From: Actinomadura macra NBRC 14102
GTDB taxonomy: Bacteria > Actinomycetota > Actinomycetes > Streptosporangiales > Streptosporangiaceae
DNA: 64,000 bases
Direction of reading: 5' to 3'
Assembly (NCBI RefSeq): GCF_001552215.1
Contig: NZ_BCQT01000004.1
Location: 372,001 to 436,000 of the forward strand
Below, in pieces: positions 11,549 through 21,745 of the stretch (position 1 is its first letter; every line of letters starts with the position of its first letter). The notes beneath the pieces are model-generated. The model was not told where the DNA came from and did no database searches. It saw only the letters and a list, made by a program, of their open reading frames with translations. A program made the position numbers and the translations under genes.

Positions 11549-12057
11549 GCCCCACGAGGATCTGGCTGCACCATGAGTAAACCGTCGACGAGTACCACCA
11601 AGGTCACATGTGGGATCGTCTCGCCCGCGAACGTACGCGCCCGCGCAGCCGCCGGAGCCTACCCACGCCGAGGTGCTGCGCCGCCTGCTCACTTGCGGCC
11701 CCCAGCCTGACAGGTCGACGCCACACCTTCTCCGGCAACCACCAGTTGCCCGCTCGGCCTTCCGGTTTGCTCATTGTTTAAGGCCGATGGTGGCCACCGG
11801 GGTCATCTGTTGGATCCGCACGATGGAACTGGTCGAGTCAACGCACACGGGGAGTCAGCAAACCGTGGTGACTTGGACTGTTGCCTCCACGAAGGACTCA
11901 CGCATGGGCGATATGTCTCGCTTGCGGGGCCGCATGTACCCGCTTCGTTGAACAACCGCATTGAACGAGTGGTGGAAACGGGTGATTTCATACGCTCCTT
12001 CATGGAAAGGTAATTCTCCGTCGCTCGGTCGCTTCGGGTAGTCGAGAGGAGGTTGCG
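11549..12057. other. Gene-poor region upstream of the defence cluster
   Basis: About 510 bases with no ORF of convincing codon use or recognisable similarity. It should contain the promoter of the helicase gene. AGGAGG at 12046-12051 is the helicase ribosome-binding site. GC is lower than in the flanking core genes around 11760-12010, fitting acquired DNA. Confidence 0.4.
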
Positions 12058-15000
12058 GTGGAGATCGCCAGGGACGAGCGGCTCCTCATCGACGGCGAGG
12101 TGGTGACCGTCGTCGCCTCGACTCCGACGCGCGCCGGGTTCGACTGTGTTGTGAGGTCTCCGTCCCGCGGGCTTGTGGAGGTGTTCGTCCGGCTGGGGGA
12201 TGTCGCGTCATGCAAGGTGCCGACGTCGGACGGGAGCGGTGGCAGCGGTCGGGCGATCACTGCGGTGTGGGCTCAGTGGATGCGGTGGGCCATCCCGCGG
12301 ATCCGGTCTGCGGTATTGGCAACACGTCCGTTACGCCCGTACGCACATCAGGACGACGCGGTGTTCGGGGTAATGCTGTCTCAGCCCCGGCTGCGGTTCC
12401 TATTGGCGGACGAACCGGGCACCGGTAAGACGCTGATGACTGGCATGTACCTGGCCGAAGGACAGCGACGCAGCCTCATCCCGGGCAAAACGGTCATCAT
12501 CGTTCCCGCTCACCTGGTAGGTAAATGGGTGCGGGAACTCGAACGGTTCTTCGGTATTCACGCGCATCCGATCACAGCGGAGATCGGCCGGGACCCGCTC
12601 GATCTGCGTGACGACGTCGGTGTGTGGATCGTGTCGCTGGATCTGTACACCTACAACACCGATGTGCGCCGCAAGGTCGTCGGCAGCCGCGCGTCGTGGT
12701 CCCTGGCGGTGTTCGATGAGGCGCACCGTCTGACACCGACCTCGCAGTACCTGGGTGCGGCGCGGCAACTGTCGGAGGTCACCCATCACCTGCTGCTGCT
12801 GACGGCCACCCCGCACCGCGGCAAGGAGCATTATTTCAGGGCGCTGTTGAACCTGCTGGACCCGGCGATCTACCCCTGGGACGACGCGGTCCGCACCTAC
12901 GACACCGCGCTGCGGCCAGGGCGCGACAACTTCCTGCGCCGGATGAAGGAGGACCTGCGCGATCTCACGGGCGCCAGACTGTTTCGCGCCCGCTACGCCG
13001 AGACCTGCGAGGTGTTCCTGTCCCCAGCCGAGTCCGACGCCTACGAGGCGGTGATGGACTACGTCACCACCTGGTATTCGGCCGATTCGGTGCTCGCGCG
13101 GTCCATCTACGGCAAACGCGCCGCATCGTCGGTGACCGCAGCGCTGGAGACGTTGCGGCGCCGCCGCTCCGCGCTGTCGGGCAGCCAGATCGGCAGGGTC
13201 GCCCGGGTGCCGCCCGATGGTTTCGACCGGCCTGATTTTTCCCGGGCCGATCTGGACTCCGACGATGCCTGGCAGGAAGCCGAGCAGGCGGTGCTTGAGG
13301 CCCGGAGCCGGGACAGGCGCGCCGAACTAGAGGTCGTCGATGCGGTGATCGGGCAGCTGGAGCGTGCCATGACCGCCAGCGACGAGCCTGCGAAATGGCG
13401 AACCGCCCACGAGATCATGACACGGCACGGGATCAGTCCAGGTGCCGGTCAGCTGTTGGTGTTCACCGAGTTCACCGACACCGCCAGGTGGCTGGCAGAG
13501 GTTTTCACCACTGCTGGATTCAGCACAGAGGTCCTGGAGGGGAGCGTCGACCAGCGCGGCCGGGAGGACCTCCAACTGCGGTTCTTGGGCGGGCAATTCC
13601 AGGTGCTGGTGTCCACGGACGCTGGCGGCGAGGGCATCGACCTGCAATCCGCGCACGTGATGATCGACTGGGACATCCCCTGGAGCCTGGTTCGGCTGGA
13701 GCAGCGAGCCGGGCGGCTCCACCGGATCGGCCAGGAGCACGACGTGTTCGTCTACCACCTGGTCGCTCCCGGCACCCGGGAAGGCCGGGTCCAGCGGGTC
13801 ATGCTGGAGAACCTGACCGCCGCCTCCCGAGCGTTGGACGGTCGTCTGTACGACCTGCTGGACGCCACCGTCGACCAGGCCGGGTTCGACTTCGGCGCCG
13901 CCATGGCTGCGGCCTACCGTGAGCCCGACGCAGTGGGGAACGTCATCGCAGCAGTGCCGGACACCCAGACTCTGATCGCCCGCGCCAAGGAGATCGTCAC
14001 CGATGAGGACCGGCTGAAAACACCGGTCGACCATGACGAGGTATTGCAGCGACTCGCCGCGGACCGTCTCCAGGCCATCAATCCGGTGATCGTGTCGGCG
14101 TTCATCGACCACGCCGCCGAGGTCGAAGGATGGGATGTGACGACCGGGCCCACGCCCGGCATCCGCATCCTCAGCATCGGCGCCACCGGCAGTGTCCTGC
14201 CCGAGTCATTCGGCGGGGGACGCGAATGCCTGATCGCAGCCGACGCGGACGCCGTGGCGAAAGCCAAGAAGGAACAGTTCGGCCGCGCCAAAGATGTCGT
14301 GGTGTTCGGCCCCACCGAGGAACCGTTCCAGGAGTTGGTCGAGCGCGCGGTCCGCCGATGTGAGACCGACCTGCTCGCCGGCGCCGCCGCCGTCGACCTG
14401 GCCTCCCTCACCGGCTACACCCTGTTCGTGTACACCGCCGACCTGGAGCATCACGACGGTCTCCACCGTGCTCGACGCACCGTGCCGTTCCTGATCCGCT
14501 ACTCGGGCGCGGGCGCGTTCCCCACGGCATGGGAATCGGTGATGAACCTGGCCGCCTCCACCGTCTCCTCGGCTCCTCCGGAGCCGGCCGCACGTTTCGA
14601 AGCCGACGACGCTGCCCGCGAGTCCGTCGCCACCGAAGCCGCCGCCATGCAGCAGCGGCAACAGGCGATCACGGCCAAGACACGTGCCGACCTCGGCGAC
14701 ATCGAACGCCGCTACAAACGCCAGATCCGGGGCCTGCCACCCGCTCCCAAGAGAGAAGCGCTCGACCGGTTCGAGACCATCAAGGCCGACCGTCTCGCGC
14801 AGCTCGACCTGATCGATGCCGTCACCCACTCCAGCCCGACATCCCTGGGATGGATTCAGGTGGCCGGCGGCGCACGTGCCGAGGAGTTGGGCCGCGACCC
14901 CGATTCCGAAACGCTCGCCGTCGCCACCGTGGTCGCCGAACTCGAAGGACTCGGCTGGGTCGTCGACGACCGGCAAACCGCCGGCCTCGGATACGACCTG

Positions 15001-15273
15001 CTCGCGCAGCGGCCCGGTACCACCGATCAACGACTGATCGAAGTCAAGGGGTTCGCAGGCGACCTGCGGCCGGTGGTCCTCGAACAGCACGAATGGGCCC
15101 AAGCCCAGCAACGCGGCAACGACTACTGGCTTTACGTGGTGCTGCACTGCGCGTCCGAACCGGCTGTCGTAATCCGCTGCCAAGACCCCGCCGGAACACT
15201 CGCCGGACCAAGACTGATCCAACGCTTCACGATCCCCGTATCCCGGCTTCGCCGCCTGATGGAGACCCCATGA
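12058..15273 (+). CDS. SNF2-type helicase with C-terminal DUF3883 (nuclease-like) domain
   Basis: A 1071-residue superfamily 2 ATPase. Helicase motifs: I LADEPGTGKT (about 116-125), II DEAH (about 220), III LLLTATPHRG, V STDAGGEGIDLQ and VI EQRAGRLHRIGQ (about 545-555). The last part (about 958-1030) matches DUF3883: ELEGLGW, then a conserved Asp in GYDLLA, IEVKG (about 994) and a closing Q..EW..A....YWLYVV. Asp plus ExK is the PD-(D/E)XK nuclease-like core. It starts at GTG 12058 behind GAGAGGAGG and overlaps the methylase by ATGA. In defence clusters such helicases are thought to remodel or translocate on invading DNA. Confidence 0.9.
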   Translation: MEIARDERLLIDGEVVTVVASTPTRAGFDCVVRSPSRGLVEVFVRLGDVASCKVPTSDGSGGSGRAITAVWAQWMRWAIPRIRSAVLATRPLRPYAHQDDAVFGVMLSQPRLRFLLADEPGTGKTLMTGMYLAEGQRRSLIPGKTVIIVPAHLVGKWVRELERFFGIHAHPITAEIGRDPLDLRDDVGVWIVSLDLYTYNTDVRRKVVGSRASWSLAVFDEAHRLTPTSQYLGAARQLSEVTHHLLLLTATPHRGKEHYFRALLNLLDPAIYPWDDAVRTYDTALRPGRDNFLRRMKEDLRDLTGARLFRARYAETCEVFLSPAESDAYEAVMDYVTTWYSADSVLARSIYGKRAASSVTAALETLRRRRSALSGSQIGRVARVPPDGFDRPDFSRADLDSDDAWQEAEQAVLEARSRDRRAELEVVDAVIGQLERAMTASDEPAKWRTAHEIMTRHGISPGAGQLLVFTEFTDTARWLAEVFTTAGFSTEVLEGSVDQRGREDLQLRFLGGQFQVLVSTDAGGEGIDLQSAHVMIDWDIPWSLVRLEQRAGRLHRIGQEHDVFVYHLVAPGTREGRVQRVMLENLTAASRALDGRLYDLLDATVDQAGFDFGAAMAAAYREPDAVGNVIAAVPDTQTLIARAKEIVTDEDRLKTPVDHDEVLQRLAADRLQAINPVIVSAFIDHAAEVEGWDVTTGPTPGIRILSIGATGSVLPESFGGGRECLIAADADAVAKAKKEQFGRAKDVVVFGPTEEPFQELVERAVRRCETDLLAGAAAVDLASLTGYTLFVYTADLEHHDGLHRARRTVPFLIRYSGAGAFPTAWESVMNLAASTVSSAPPEPAARFEADDAARESVATEAAAMQQRQQAITAKTRADLGDIERRYKRQIRGLPPAPKREALDRFETIKADRLAQLDLIDAVTHSSPTSLGWIQVAGGARAEELGRDPDSETLAVATVVAELEGLGWVVDDRQTAGLGYDLLAQRPGTTDQRLIEVKGFAGDLRPVVLEQHEWAQAQQRGNDYWLYVVLHCASEPAVVIRCQDPAGTLAGPRLIQRFTIPVSRLRRLMETP

Positions 15274-18017
15274 CCCCCGACCCCGGCCGCAAACTCATCG
15301 ACACCTGGTTCCCTTGCGCCGCTGTCGACGAAGCATGCGGCAACAGCACGGGGTCGGGTCTCAATGAGAAGGCCATCTTCACCTGGTTCGCGTCCCGGCC
15401 GATCGCTCAGGCCCGCGCGGCGGTGATCACATCTCTGCTTCCCGAGCAGCCCGGAGTACACGCCCTGGTCGATGCCGCGGTCCTCGGAGACCACACCGCG
15501 ATCGAAAAACTGGGCGGTACCGTCTCTGAACTCTACGGTGGCAGCCCAGTTGTCCTTGATGTTTTCTCCGGCCGAGGGATGATCCCCTTGGAGGCCGCAC
15601 GGCTCGGCGCGACCGCCGTCGGCTTGGACCTCAGCCCCGTGGCCACGCTCGCAGGCAGGGTCCTCGCCGACTACCCGATGCGCGACTGGTCCACCGAACC
15701 CCCGCTGCCTTGGCCGTCCCGGAAAGACCCCCCCAAGACACTCTTCGAGGACGAGAGCACGCCGCGGCTGATCTCCGATCTCGCAAACTTTCTCGGCGAG
15801 GTGGGCGACCGAATGCGAGCCGCCGTGGAACGCTACTATCCCCGCAACCCCGATGGGTCGTTCCCGTGGGGATATCAATGGGCGATTAGCATCCCATGCG
15901 ATGGATGCGGTCGACGATTTCCCCTCCTCGGAAGTTTCACCCTCCGCCAGCCCTACCGCAAGACCCGTGACCCCGGGCAAGCGCTCCGGCTCGTGATCGA
16001 GGGCGACAGTTGGGGCGTCGAGGTAATAGAGGGAAATCCAGAGCAATCACCAACATATTCCTCCACCGAACTTGGCGACGGCAAAAGACGCAAGGGCAAG
16101 AGCGCACGATGCCCCTTCCCCTGCGGCCACGTCCACAGCCTGGAGACCGTCAAGTCCAAAGGGATCGCAGGCGAGTACAGGGACGAACTTATCCTGGCCA
16201 TCGACACCGAAGGTGAAGCCAAGCGCGTGTTCAGAACATTGCGCCCCGAAGAACGCCAGGCAGCGGAATCCTTAGACCTCACCAAGCTAGAAGGATTCGG
16301 ACCATGGAGCGCCATCCCCGATGAAGCCATCCCGGCGGGAAACGTCCATACGGTAATGGCCAGCGGTTACGGCTACCGCACCTTCGGTGAACTCATGTGC
16401 GACAGACAGGCGTTTCAATTTTCAGAAACAGTTCGCGCAATCCGTACTTGTCACGCCGAGTTGATCTCGGCGGGCGCGACGCCAGAGTATGCACGGGCCT
16501 TAACTTCCTTTGCCGCAGCCACTCTCGCACGAAGGCTCCGTCGCTCAACCCGAGGATGCGCTGTCCAAGCAAGAGGAAAAAGCAATGGATCGGCACAGAA
16601 TCGAACCTATGTCACCGACCTCTTCGCCAATGAAGCGAGCCTAAATTTTCAATTCGACTGGGTTGAAACCGGACCTGGCCTGGGCCCGGGAACCTGGTCC
16701 TCGATTTCGGCTATGGGGATCCGTCCGTACTCGACTCACGTTCGGGGCCTGCGCGGATCCCCGGCGCGGTTCCGTCAGGCGAATTCCATGGCACTGCCTT
16801 ACCGAGACAGCAGTGTCGACGCGGTCGTCACGGATCCTCCGTACTACGACATGATCGAGTACGCGGACGCCTCCGACCTCATGCATGTGTGGCTGAAGCG
16901 CATCCTGTTCGACATCGAGCCCGACTTGTTCGACACGAAGGCAACGCGTACCAAGGACGGCCTGCAGAACAAGAACGACGAGATCATCGTCCGGCGGGTT
17001 CACGAGCCGGGCAGAGTTCGCCACGACAAGGACTTCTACGAGGCGTCCCTGTCCACCGCGTTCCGCGAGTGCCGCCGTGTGTTGCGCCCTGAGGGCCACC
17101 TCGTCGTCGTGTTCGGCCATTCCGACCCCGATGCGTGGAAGAGACTCTTGGCGGCGCTGCATGACGCAGGGTTCGTGATCACCAGTTCGTGGCCGAGCCG
17201 GACCGAGTCAGCCAACACCGGAGTGGCATCGATCAAGGTCACGGTCACCATCGGCTGCCGAGTCGCCCCAGACGGACGGGAACCGGCAACCGCTGCGCAG
17301 GTCGACAAGGAGGTCGCGGACGCTATCAAGGAACGGGTGCGGCGGTGGACTCATGAAGGTTTGACGCTGGGTGACCAGATGATGGCCGCCTACGGGCCCG
17401 CCATGGAGGTCTACGGCCGGTATTCCACGGTAATCCAGCCCGATGGGCAGATCGCTTCGCTAGAGCGGTACCTGACGCTGGCGCGCCGCTGTGTGCGTGA
17501 AGCGACGGCGCTGCGGCTAGATCAGATCCCGATCGAGACCTTCGACGCGATCACCCGGTTCGCGGTGTTCTGGATGCGGGTACATGGCCGCACGGTCGTA
17601 GCCAAGGGCGAGGCCCGGTTCCTGGCGCAGGTCGACAACCTCCGGATCGACGATGTCCGCGGTGACCTGCTGGACGAAACCAGCAAGGGATTCCGGCTGC
17701 TGCTCGACCCGCCGTCCCGCATCGACGCCGCCAGTGCCGAGTTCGATGTTGCTCGGGCGTTGGCCGGCGCCTACGCCTCAGGAGGCACCGAAAAGGCGGC
17801 AAGTGTGCTGGCTCGTTGGGAACGCCCCGCCGATGACGAGCACCTGTGGGCCGTCATCGGCGACCTGGCCGCCCAACTACCGCCCAGCGACGACACTGCG
17901 AAGACCTTGGCCGCCCTGCAGCGGAACGCCAGCGCGGTCAAGAACATCGCGCAGGGCATCGCCAACGCCCGCATCGATGCCAGTCCAGAAAAGACCCCGA
18001 CCCTGTTCGACGTCTAG
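15270..18017 (+). CDS. DUF1156-type DNA adenine methylase
   Basis: The 915-residue protein begins with the DUF1156 region (LIDTWFPCAAVDEAC...FTWFASRPIAQARA). SAM motif I is DVFSGRGMIPLEAARLG (about 97) and catalytic motif IV is TDPPYYDMI (about 520), i.e. DPPY, as in N6-adenine methylases. A Cys cluster (CDGCG near 207 and CPFPCGH later) may bind zinc. The start overlaps the helicase stop. It likely marks host DNA, or is a component of the defence complex, alongside the helicase and ATPase. The segment 15.9-16.7 kb has lower GC than its neighbours. Confidence 0.9.
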   Translation: MTPDPGRKLIDTWFPCAAVDEACGNSTGSGLNEKAIFTWFASRPIAQARAAVITSLLPEQPGVHALVDAAVLGDHTAIEKLGGTVSELYGGSPVVLDVFSGRGMIPLEAARLGATAVGLDLSPVATLAGRVLADYPMRDWSTEPPLPWPSRKDPPKTLFEDESTPRLISDLANFLGEVGDRMRAAVERYYPRNPDGSFPWGYQWAISIPCDGCGRRFPLLGSFTLRQPYRKTRDPGQALRLVIEGDSWGVEVIEGNPEQSPTYSSTELGDGKRRKGKSARCPFPCGHVHSLETVKSKGIAGEYRDELILAIDTEGEAKRVFRTLRPEERQAAESLDLTKLEGFGPWSAIPDEAIPAGNVHTVMASGYGYRTFGELMCDRQAFQFSETVRAIRTCHAELISAGATPEYARALTSFAAATLARRLRRSTRGCAVQARGKSNGSAQNRTYVTDLFANEASLNFQFDWVETGPGLGPGTWSSISAMGIRPYSTHVRGLRGSPARFRQANSMALPYRDSSVDAVVTDPPYYDMIEYADASDLMHVWLKRILFDIEPDLFDTKATRTKDGLQNKNDEIIVRRVHEPGRVRHDKDFYEASLSTAFRECRRVLRPEGHLVVVFGHSDPDAWKRLLAALHDAGFVITSSWPSRTESANTGVASIKVTVTIGCRVAPDGREPATAAQVDKEVADAIKERVRRWTHEGLTLGDQMMAAYGPAMEVYGRYSTVIQPDGQIASLERYLTLARRCVREATALRLDQIPIETFDAITRFAVFWMRVHGRTVVAKGEARFLAQVDNLRIDDVRGDLLDETSKGFRLLLDPPSRIDAASAEFDVARALAGAYASGGTEKAASVLARWERPADDEHLWAVIGDLAAQLPPSDDTAKTLAALQRNASAVKNIAQGIANARIDASPEKTPTLFDV

Positions 18018-18025
18018 GACACCCG

Positions 18026-20956
18026 ATGACCTCCCCATATCCGCACTGGGCGGACGTGCTCACCCTTCGCCCGGAAATCACCGACGCGGCCGGCCAGATC
18101 GCCGATCTGCAAATGTCGCTGTACAGCGCGGTCTACACCGACCGTGAGGTCCCCTATTCCGATCCCCGGTACTACGCGGAGATCACCGAACCGACCGCAG
18201 GTTTGGTGCTGTTCATGGCCGCCGTCGCGCGCCGTCTCGGCACACGCGGCCGTACCGGCAAGGCACTGTTCCACCTCCATCAAGGGATGGGCGGCGGGAA
18301 GAGCCACGCGCTGGTCGGTCTCTACCATCTGGCCAACGACCCCGCCGAATTCTTGTCGACGGAGTTGGGCCGACAGATCGAGAATGAGGCAGAGCAGGCG
18401 GGCGGCACGATCGATCTCACCGACGCGCGGGCCGTGGTGCTGTCAGCCGACAACATGACACCCGGTGCGCCAAGTCCGGAGTTCGGTCCCGCGACGACGT
18501 TGTACGAACGGTTCCTGTGGTCGCTGTTCCGCGGCGACCGTGAGCTGTACACCCGGCACCGTGCCGAAGGGCCGAACAAGGCCGCCTTGGGCCGCGCGCT
18601 CAATGCGGTCGATCGTCCGGTGCTGATCCTGCTGGACGAGCTCATGGACTATGCGATGGATCTGTCCGACCAGCGGCATCTGCCCACCATGCCGGGCGAG
18701 AAGGCATTCCTCAACAACCTGATGGACGCCGTAGACGACATCGATGGCGGGCGAGTCGCCTTCGTCGTGGTGATGATCCGCTCCGACCAGGACGAGCGCG
18801 GGTATCCCGTGGAGGCCGCGGATCTGCGGGCGTACATAGCCAGCCGGATCGAGCGCAACGGCACCACTGTGTCGGTCACCGAAGCACAGGACTTCGCGGC
18901 GATCATTCGCCGTCGGCTCTTCGAACGGACCGAGAACCTACCGACCACCATAATCGCCTCAGCCTGGGAGACCAGCACGCACGGGGCATGGCAGGATCAG
19001 GTATTCGGGCGTCTAGGCTCCCGGCGAGGTACGGCCGGGTTCGGTGACCGGCTGGCCGACAGCTACCCCTTCTCCCCGGACCTGATGGCGCTGGTGCGTG
19101 AGGACTGGTCACGCCACGCCGGATTCCAGCGTGTCCGGTCCACCGTCGAGATTTTCTCCGCGACCGCCTACCACTGGATGCGTGAGCACGCCGCAGGCCG
19201 CTGGGCACCTGACCTGGTCGGCGTCGGCGACCTTCCACTGCACGTCGTCATCGAGCACGTGCTGTCCTCCGGACTACTCCACGAAAACGAACGCGCCATC
19301 CAAGGCTACCGCCAGGTCGCCGCCACCGACGTCACCACCAAGGACGCCCGGCAAGGACGCGCCCGCGAACTCGACCGCATCCTCACCGGCAGGGACGTCG
19401 ACGCGGGGCAACCATCGCCCGCGCTTCGCATGGCCACCGCCCTGTTCTGCTACTCCCTGGTACCCCGCGAACAGGCCAAACTCGGCGCCACCAAACCCGA
19501 ACTCCTTGCCGCCGTCTACGCACCAGCCGTCCGATTCCAAGCCGCAGAGGAGGTCTTCAACGCCCTCGTCAGCGATGAGGAAGGCCTCGGCGCCCTGGAA
19601 GTGACCGACTCCACCGCCGGCAGGGCGGCCACCCGCTACCACCTGGCCATCGCCCAGACCCTGCGGATGTTCTACAAACAGGCACGCGGCACCGTCCAGC
19701 CAGACGAACGCGACAGCTACCTGTGGGACAGAGCCCAGTCCATCGCCAACAGCAGCCCCGGCCCCTTCGAAAAGGTCACCACCGTGTCCAGGCCCGACGT
19801 CCCCGGCACCGCACTGTCGCAGGTGTTCGCCGACGTCGACCAAAACGGCAAGACCCGCCTGGTCGTCCTCGACCCACGCCGATGGACCCTGCACAACGGG
19901 CGCGACACCCCCACCCGCGACGACGTCGCAGCACTGCTCGGCGTCGGCGACCACGCACTACCCGTGGACAATGCCGCGTCCTGCGTCGTCGCCTGCGTCA
20001 ACACCCAGCGCCGCGACACCGTCCGCAAACGCGTCATCGAGGTCCTGGCCTGGCAGGCCGTCATCAAGCAGCTCGACCCCGCCGACGACAAACGCGCCGA
20101 AGCGCAAGCAGAACTCCGCACCGCGACCAAGCGAGTCGACGACGACCTGGAGAAGGCATTCCAGCACTTCGCCTACCTCACCCGCACCGACCGCATCGAG
20201 GTCGACTGGCAACGCTTCGACGACGACACCAAGACCACCCTCAAAGGCACCCACGTGTGGGCCGCCCTGGTCGACAACGCCCGCGCCGTATACCCAGGCA
20301 AACTCTCCGGCGACTACCTCAAGACCCTGCTCAGGCGGATGCCGCGCGACCCCACCCTCAAAGAGGTCAACCAGCAGTTTTACAAGAACCCGGCGTTCCC
20401 CATGGTTCCCGCAGTCGAGGACATCCGCCGCGCCATCTACCAAACCCTCACCGGCCCCGATCCGTACGAAGTGGTCGATAGCTCCGGCGTCACGCTACGC
20501 ATCACTTCGGCCGAAGAGCTGTCGATCGGTTCCATGGAGCTGTCGCTGCGCAAGGCCATACCCGTGACGCCTCCCGGCCCACCCGACCGTCCGTCCCCCC
20601 GACCACCGGGACACCCGCAACCGCCCATCGCCGGGCCGCCTCCTGCTCCCGGACCACCTCACCTCCCCGGACCACCCCCTACCCCCGAACCACCTGTCGA
20701 CCAGCCTGAACCCGCCGAATACCGCCGCTACCAACTCGAAGTACCCAACAGGAGCCTCGTCCATCACGACACCCGCCGCAAGCTCGCCAATCTCCTCCAG
20801 GCCGTACTTGATGCGGTCGACCCCGAATACGGCGGAGACCTGCAACTCGTGGACCTCCAACTCAACCTCACAGCCAACGCTGCCGCCGTCCGCGCAATCC
20901 AAGACCAAGCTGAGCAAGCTGGAGCGACCTGGAGCGAAGAGAACCTCGACTTCTGA
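18026..20956 (+). CDS. DUF499-family AAA ATPase
   Basis: A 976-residue protein starting 8 nt after the methylase stop. Walker A is HQGMGGGKSHAL (about 86-97) and Walker B VLILLDELMDY (about 197-207). These and the long alpha-helical body (FLNNLMDAVDDIDGGRVAFVVVMIRSDQDE region) match DUF499, an AAA ATPase found almost only with DUF1156 methylases and helicases. A proline-rich linker (about 850-900) precedes a C-terminal segment of about 75 residues ending WSEENLDF. The ATPase probably acts with the helicase and methylase. It completes a helicase-methylase-ATPase set. Confidence 0.9.
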   Translation: MTSPYPHWADVLTLRPEITDAAGQIADLQMSLYSAVYTDREVPYSDPRYYAEITEPTAGLVLFMAAVARRLGTRGRTGKALFHLHQGMGGGKSHALVGLYHLANDPAEFLSTELGRQIENEAEQAGGTIDLTDARAVVLSADNMTPGAPSPEFGPATTLYERFLWSLFRGDRELYTRHRAEGPNKAALGRALNAVDRPVLILLDELMDYAMDLSDQRHLPTMPGEKAFLNNLMDAVDDIDGGRVAFVVVMIRSDQDERGYPVEAADLRAYIASRIERNGTTVSVTEAQDFAAIIRRRLFERTENLPTTIIASAWETSTHGAWQDQVFGRLGSRRGTAGFGDRLADSYPFSPDLMALVREDWSRHAGFQRVRSTVEIFSATAYHWMREHAAGRWAPDLVGVGDLPLHVVIEHVLSSGLLHENERAIQGYRQVAATDVTTKDARQGRARELDRILTGRDVDAGQPSPALRMATALFCYSLVPREQAKLGATKPELLAAVYAPAVRFQAAEEVFNALVSDEEGLGALEVTDSTAGRAATRYHLAIAQTLRMFYKQARGTVQPDERDSYLWDRAQSIANSSPGPFEKVTTVSRPDVPGTALSQVFADVDQNGKTRLVVLDPRRWTLHNGRDTPTRDDVAALLGVGDHALPVDNAASCVVACVNTQRRDTVRKRVIEVLAWQAVIKQLDPADDKRAEAQAELRTATKRVDDDLEKAFQHFAYLTRTDRIEVDWQRFDDDTKTTLKGTHVWAALVDNARAVYPGKLSGDYLKTLLRRMPRDPTLKEVNQQFYKNPAFPMVPAVEDIRRAIYQTLTGPDPYEVVDSSGVTLRITSAEELSIGSMELSLRKAIPVTPPGPPDRPSPRPPGHPQPPIAGPPPAPGPPHLPGPPPTPEPPVDQPEPAEYRRYQLEVPNRSLVHHDTRRKLANLLQAVLDAVDPEYGGDLQLVDLQLNLTANAAAVRAIQDQAEQAGATWSEENLDF

Positions 20957-21061
20957 CCGTCGACCCAACGCCCAGAGGTCACTACTCACCTCCAGACTGC
21001 GGCGCACCACCGGTGGGGCAAACCACACCCCGTGAGCGATTGGGTGGTCATTTAGTGGGCC

Positions 21062-21745
21062 TTAGATGGAGAAAGGGGCGAGACCTGTGTAGTCGATGCG
21101 TCCCTGGTGGGCCCGAAGTGTGACGGAAATCCTTGGGTACATCAGGCCGAGGGATAGCGCGGGGGGGGCGTTGCGGTACTCGGCGAAGAGGCATCCGGAC
21201 AAGTGCGGGCATCGGTCCACCCGGGAGTTGCAGTCCTGGCATACCAGCCCACGGATCAGGCCGGTAAAAGGATCATGATCCACGTTGACGCCGAGGAATC
21301 GTCCGCAGCAGTGATAATCTGGTCCGAGCGCGTCGACGAGTGCCGTGAGGATTGCACCGTCCCGCGATCCTGGGCCGCGGTGGGGTGGCCAGGTGCCGAA
21401 GGTTTCATTGATAGTGCACCGGTAACGCTTGGCGACAAGGCCGGGGTCGATGGTCGTCTCGGTGAGGGCGACTGACCAGCGGACCTTTCGGTGGTCGTGG
21501 CGTCCTTTTATGGCGGGTTGATTAGACCGGGCTTGAATTCGATAGGCGGTTCCGTCAGTCCACCACCCGCACAACTGCTCATGTTGTCGCCATAGTGAGC
21601 GTGAACGCCTGGCACGTGACGTGCAGATCGGTTGGCCGTCCACCAGCAGGTGATAGCGGTTGTCATCGCCCAGACGGCAACGCACTCGGGCCGTTGGCCA
21701 GCGTGTCGGCCCCGTGGTATCGGGATGATGGTGGCGGATGTACAT
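21062..21745 (-). CDS. Endonuclease VII-like (HNH/His-Me fold) protein
   Basis: The C-terminal third reads VNVDHDPFTGLIRGLVCQDCN, matching the recombination endonuclease VII family (T4 gp49-like): VDHDH, TG.VRGL and CxxCN. The upstream zinc pair is irregular (HCCGRF instead of CxxCG), so metal binding may be weakened. The ATG at 21745 gives 227 residues; the N-terminal half (RLGDDNRYHLLVDGQPICTS) is unrecognised. A TTG at 21850 with AGGAG would extend it, but those added residues are Arg-rich and unconvincing, while another frame (21843 downward) reads MAAASSRVTLWRYVLELDYD and looks more protein-like, so an N-terminal frameshift is possible. Convergent with the defence cluster. Confidence 0.55.
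   Translation of the reverse strand: MYIRHHHPDTTGPTRWPTARVRCRLGDDNRYHLLVDGQPICTSRARRSRSLWRQHEQLCGWWTDGTAYRIQARSNQPAIKGRHDHRKVRWSVALTETTIDPGLVAKRYRCTINETFGTWPPHRGPGSRDGAILTALVDALGPDYHCCGRFLGVNVDHDPFTGLIRGLVCQDCNSRVDRCPHLSGCLFAEYRNAPPALSLGLMYPRISVTLRAHQGRIDYTGLAPFSI

Noticed and set aside
11610..12013. ORFs in the region upstream of the helicase
   Set aside because: Several overlapping frames are open only because of GC content; none has a ribosome site plus plausible protein sequence.
14529..15269. Extension of the methylase frame upstream of 15270
   Set aside because: This part overlaps the helicase in another frame and is Arg-rich; the ATGA junction at 15270 and the DUF1156 N-terminus fix the start.
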